Below are positions 5,517 to 6,522 of a DNA stretch of 6,522 nucleotides, piece after piece (within the stretch, counting starts at the first letter, position 1; the number at the start of each line of letters is the position of its first letter). The notes below the pieces were generated by a model that searched no databases, was not told where the DNA came from, and was given only the letters and a program-made list of their open reading frames with translations. The stretch spans positions 1 to 6,522 of the forward strand of contig CAZYSK010000164.1 of the NCBI GenBank assembly GCA_964649415.1, written 5' to 3'. The position numbers and the translations under genes were made by a program. The DNA comes from CAZYSK01 sp964649415. GTDB lineage: Bacteria > Chloroflexota > Anaerolineae > B4-G1.

Positions 5517-5522
5517 AAGGAG
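5517..5522 (+). promoter_or_regulatory. Ribosome binding site deciding a GTG start
   Basis: AAGGAG ends six bases before GTG 5529 and is the only good Shine-Dalgarno near the beginning of this open frame. The frame extends upstream with other possible GTG/TTG codons (such as 5463) that lack such a site. Confidence 0.7.
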
Positions 5523-5528
5523 TGTGCA

Positions 5529-6522
5529 GTGGACGGACTGAGCAGTTTCATCGAGCGTTGGAAGTGGTTCCTGGTCGGGGGACTCGTCGCGGCATGCGTC
5601 TCGGGGTACCTGGTCGCCAGCCAGACGACGTGGCTGCCGGCTTATCTCCGGCTGGCCGCGCCGCCGGCTCCCCAGGCGGCGACCCGCGACGAGCGGTGGC
5701 ACCAGGACGTGCGGTACCTGGCATCTCAACTCCCACGGCTGCACGTGGACGCGTTCCACACGGTCGGTCGTGAGGAATTCGAGCGGGACGTGACCGCGCT
5801 GGACGCGGCGGTGCCGGAGCTGAGCGACATCGAGATCGTGCTGGAGATTCTGCGCATCGTCGCGACGGTCGGTGACGCGCACACACAGGCCGTGCCGCCG
5901 GCGACGATGGCGCTGCGGCTGGTTCCGCTGCGGCTGTATTGGCTGGCGGACGGTTTCTACGTCGTCGGCGCGACGCCGGAATATCAGGACCTCGTCGGGA
6001 GCCGGGTGGTGCAGATCGGCGACGTGCCCATCCGGGACGTGTGCGACAGGGTCAAGCCCTTCGTGGCGCACGAGACCGAGAGCGGGTTCTGGATTCGCTC
6101 GTGGCTGTATCTGCTGTCCCCCAACATCCTGCGCCAGTTGAGCGTACTCGGGGACGCACGGGCAGGGGCTTACACCTTTGAGCGACCCGATGGGACACGC
6201 ACGACGCGTGAGCTGGATACTATTGGCAGTGACACGTATTTCTCTGTCGTGCCCGATACTCTGCCCGCAAATGAGCCGCTCTACCGCCGGCACGCGGACG
6301 CGTTCTACTGGTTCGAGTACCTGGAGGCAGAGGGGACGGTCTATCTGCATTACCGCAAGTGCCAGGATATGGAATCGCTGGCGTTTCGCGACCTGGTCGC
6401 CGACCTGTTTGGCTTCATCGACGCACACGCGGTCTCGCGCCTGGTGATTGACGTGCGCCACAACGGCGGCGGCGATTCTGAGCACGTCGAGCCGCTGTTC
6501 GAGGAACTGGCCCGGCGCCCGT
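5529..6522 (+). CDS. Exported S41-peptidase-like protein (3' end outside window)
   Basis: This frame runs open from GTG 5529 off the window end, giving 331 residues without a stop. An N-terminal hydrophobic segment (about 13-31) preceded by Arg10 and Lys12 indicates export or anchoring. VAAC at 20-23 fits a lipobox, so a lipoprotein is possible, although hydrophobicity continues past Cys23. Next comes an S41-like helical region, DVRYLASQLPRLHVDAFHTV, ending in TVGDAHT (GDAHT at 115-119). A middle domain follows, with VVGATPEYQDLVGSRVVQIGDVPI, reminiscent of the substrate-binding strand region of this family. Near the end RLVIDVRHNGGGDSEHV (304-320) matches the DxRxNxGG strand that precedes the catalytic core. 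The nucleophile Ser region lies beyond the window, so activity cannot be judged. It could be a true peptidase or an inactive relative. It is read in the same direction as the kinase but is separated from it by a terminator and array 2. Confidence 0.8.
   Translation, partial: MDGLSSFIERWKWFLVGGLVAACVSGYLVASQTTWLPAYLRLAAPPAPQAATRDERWHQDVRYLASQLPRLHVDAFHTVGREEFERDVTALDAAVPELSDIEIVLEILRIVATVGDAHTQAVPPATMALRLVPLRLYWLADGFYVVGATPEYQDLVGSRVVQIGDVPIRDVCDRVKPFVAHETESGFWIRSWLYLLSPNILRQLSVLGDARAGAYTFERPDGTRTTRELDTIGSDTYFSVVPDTLPANEPLYRRHADAFYWFEYLEAEGTVYLHYRKCQDMESLAFRDLVADLFGFIDAHAVSRLVIDVRHNGGGDSEHVEPLFEELARRP

Noticed and set aside
4463..5773. Plus-strand open frame from within the kinase through array 2
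   Set aside because: It starts inside the kinase catalytic domain in another frame, passes through a terminator and the N gap, and gives low-complexity Gly/Ala/Arg sequence.
4815..6485. Long minus-strand open frame across the gap with PAGQHRTAAILGR-like repeats
   Set aside because: It crosses 100 N, overlaps the well-supported kinase and S41-like genes, and its repeats are the reverse complement of array 2. GC-rich antisense frames are commonly open.
1..6522. tRNA, rRNA, insertion sequence or phage genes
   Set aside because: No transposase or integrase motifs, terminal repeats around a gene, or recognisable RNA gene were seen on either strand.

Overview
The window is GC-rich, with strong G/C preference at third codon positions, and densely coded on the + strand. 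It fits a bacterium that oxidises acyl-CoA compounds. The gene mix (acyl-CoA dehydrogenase with a divergent ETF, an OmpR-type two-component pair, an S41-like protein) and tandem hairpin repeats starting GTAGGGCGCG suggest Chloroflexota. That assignment rests on general resemblance only and is low confidence. A run of exactly 100 N (5097-5196) shows this is a draft scaffold.

Layout: (1) 1-2169 is an apparent operon: the C-terminal end of an acyl-CoA dehydrogenase, then etfB (309-1127) and etfA (1138-2169), with gaps of 11 and 10 nt and good Shine-Dalgarno sites, closed by an intrinsic terminator at 2195-2229. The dehydrogenase would pass electrons to the EtfAB flavoprotein. Both ETF subunits depart from family consensus at cofactor-contact motifs. 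(2) 2259-2577 is a non-coding array of five units with an exact 67-bp period. Each unit is a 51-bp structured element plus a 16-bp spacer. The element holds two perfect 7-bp hairpins whose six-base loops are complementary to each other. (3) 2635-4931 is a two-component system: an OmpR/PhoB-type response regulator overlapping by ATGA a histidine kinase with six predicted membrane segments, closed by a strong terminator at 4959-4996. (4) 5004-5440 is a second, unrelated tandem array of hairpins (CGGCCA-AGGA-TGGCCG) interrupted by the assembly gap. Its unit tail resembles the 3' arm of the preceding terminator. (5) From 5529 to the window end runs the N-terminal part of an exported or membrane-anchored S41-peptidase-like protein with a GTG start.

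The most unusual content is the pair of hairpin arrays flanking the two-component operon. In array 1 the paired loops could form kissing interactions. In both arrays the + strand shows GGA in every array-2 loop and every second loop of array 1, a presentation reminiscent of CsrA/RsmA-binding RNAs. Neither transcription nor a CsrA partner can be shown from this window.
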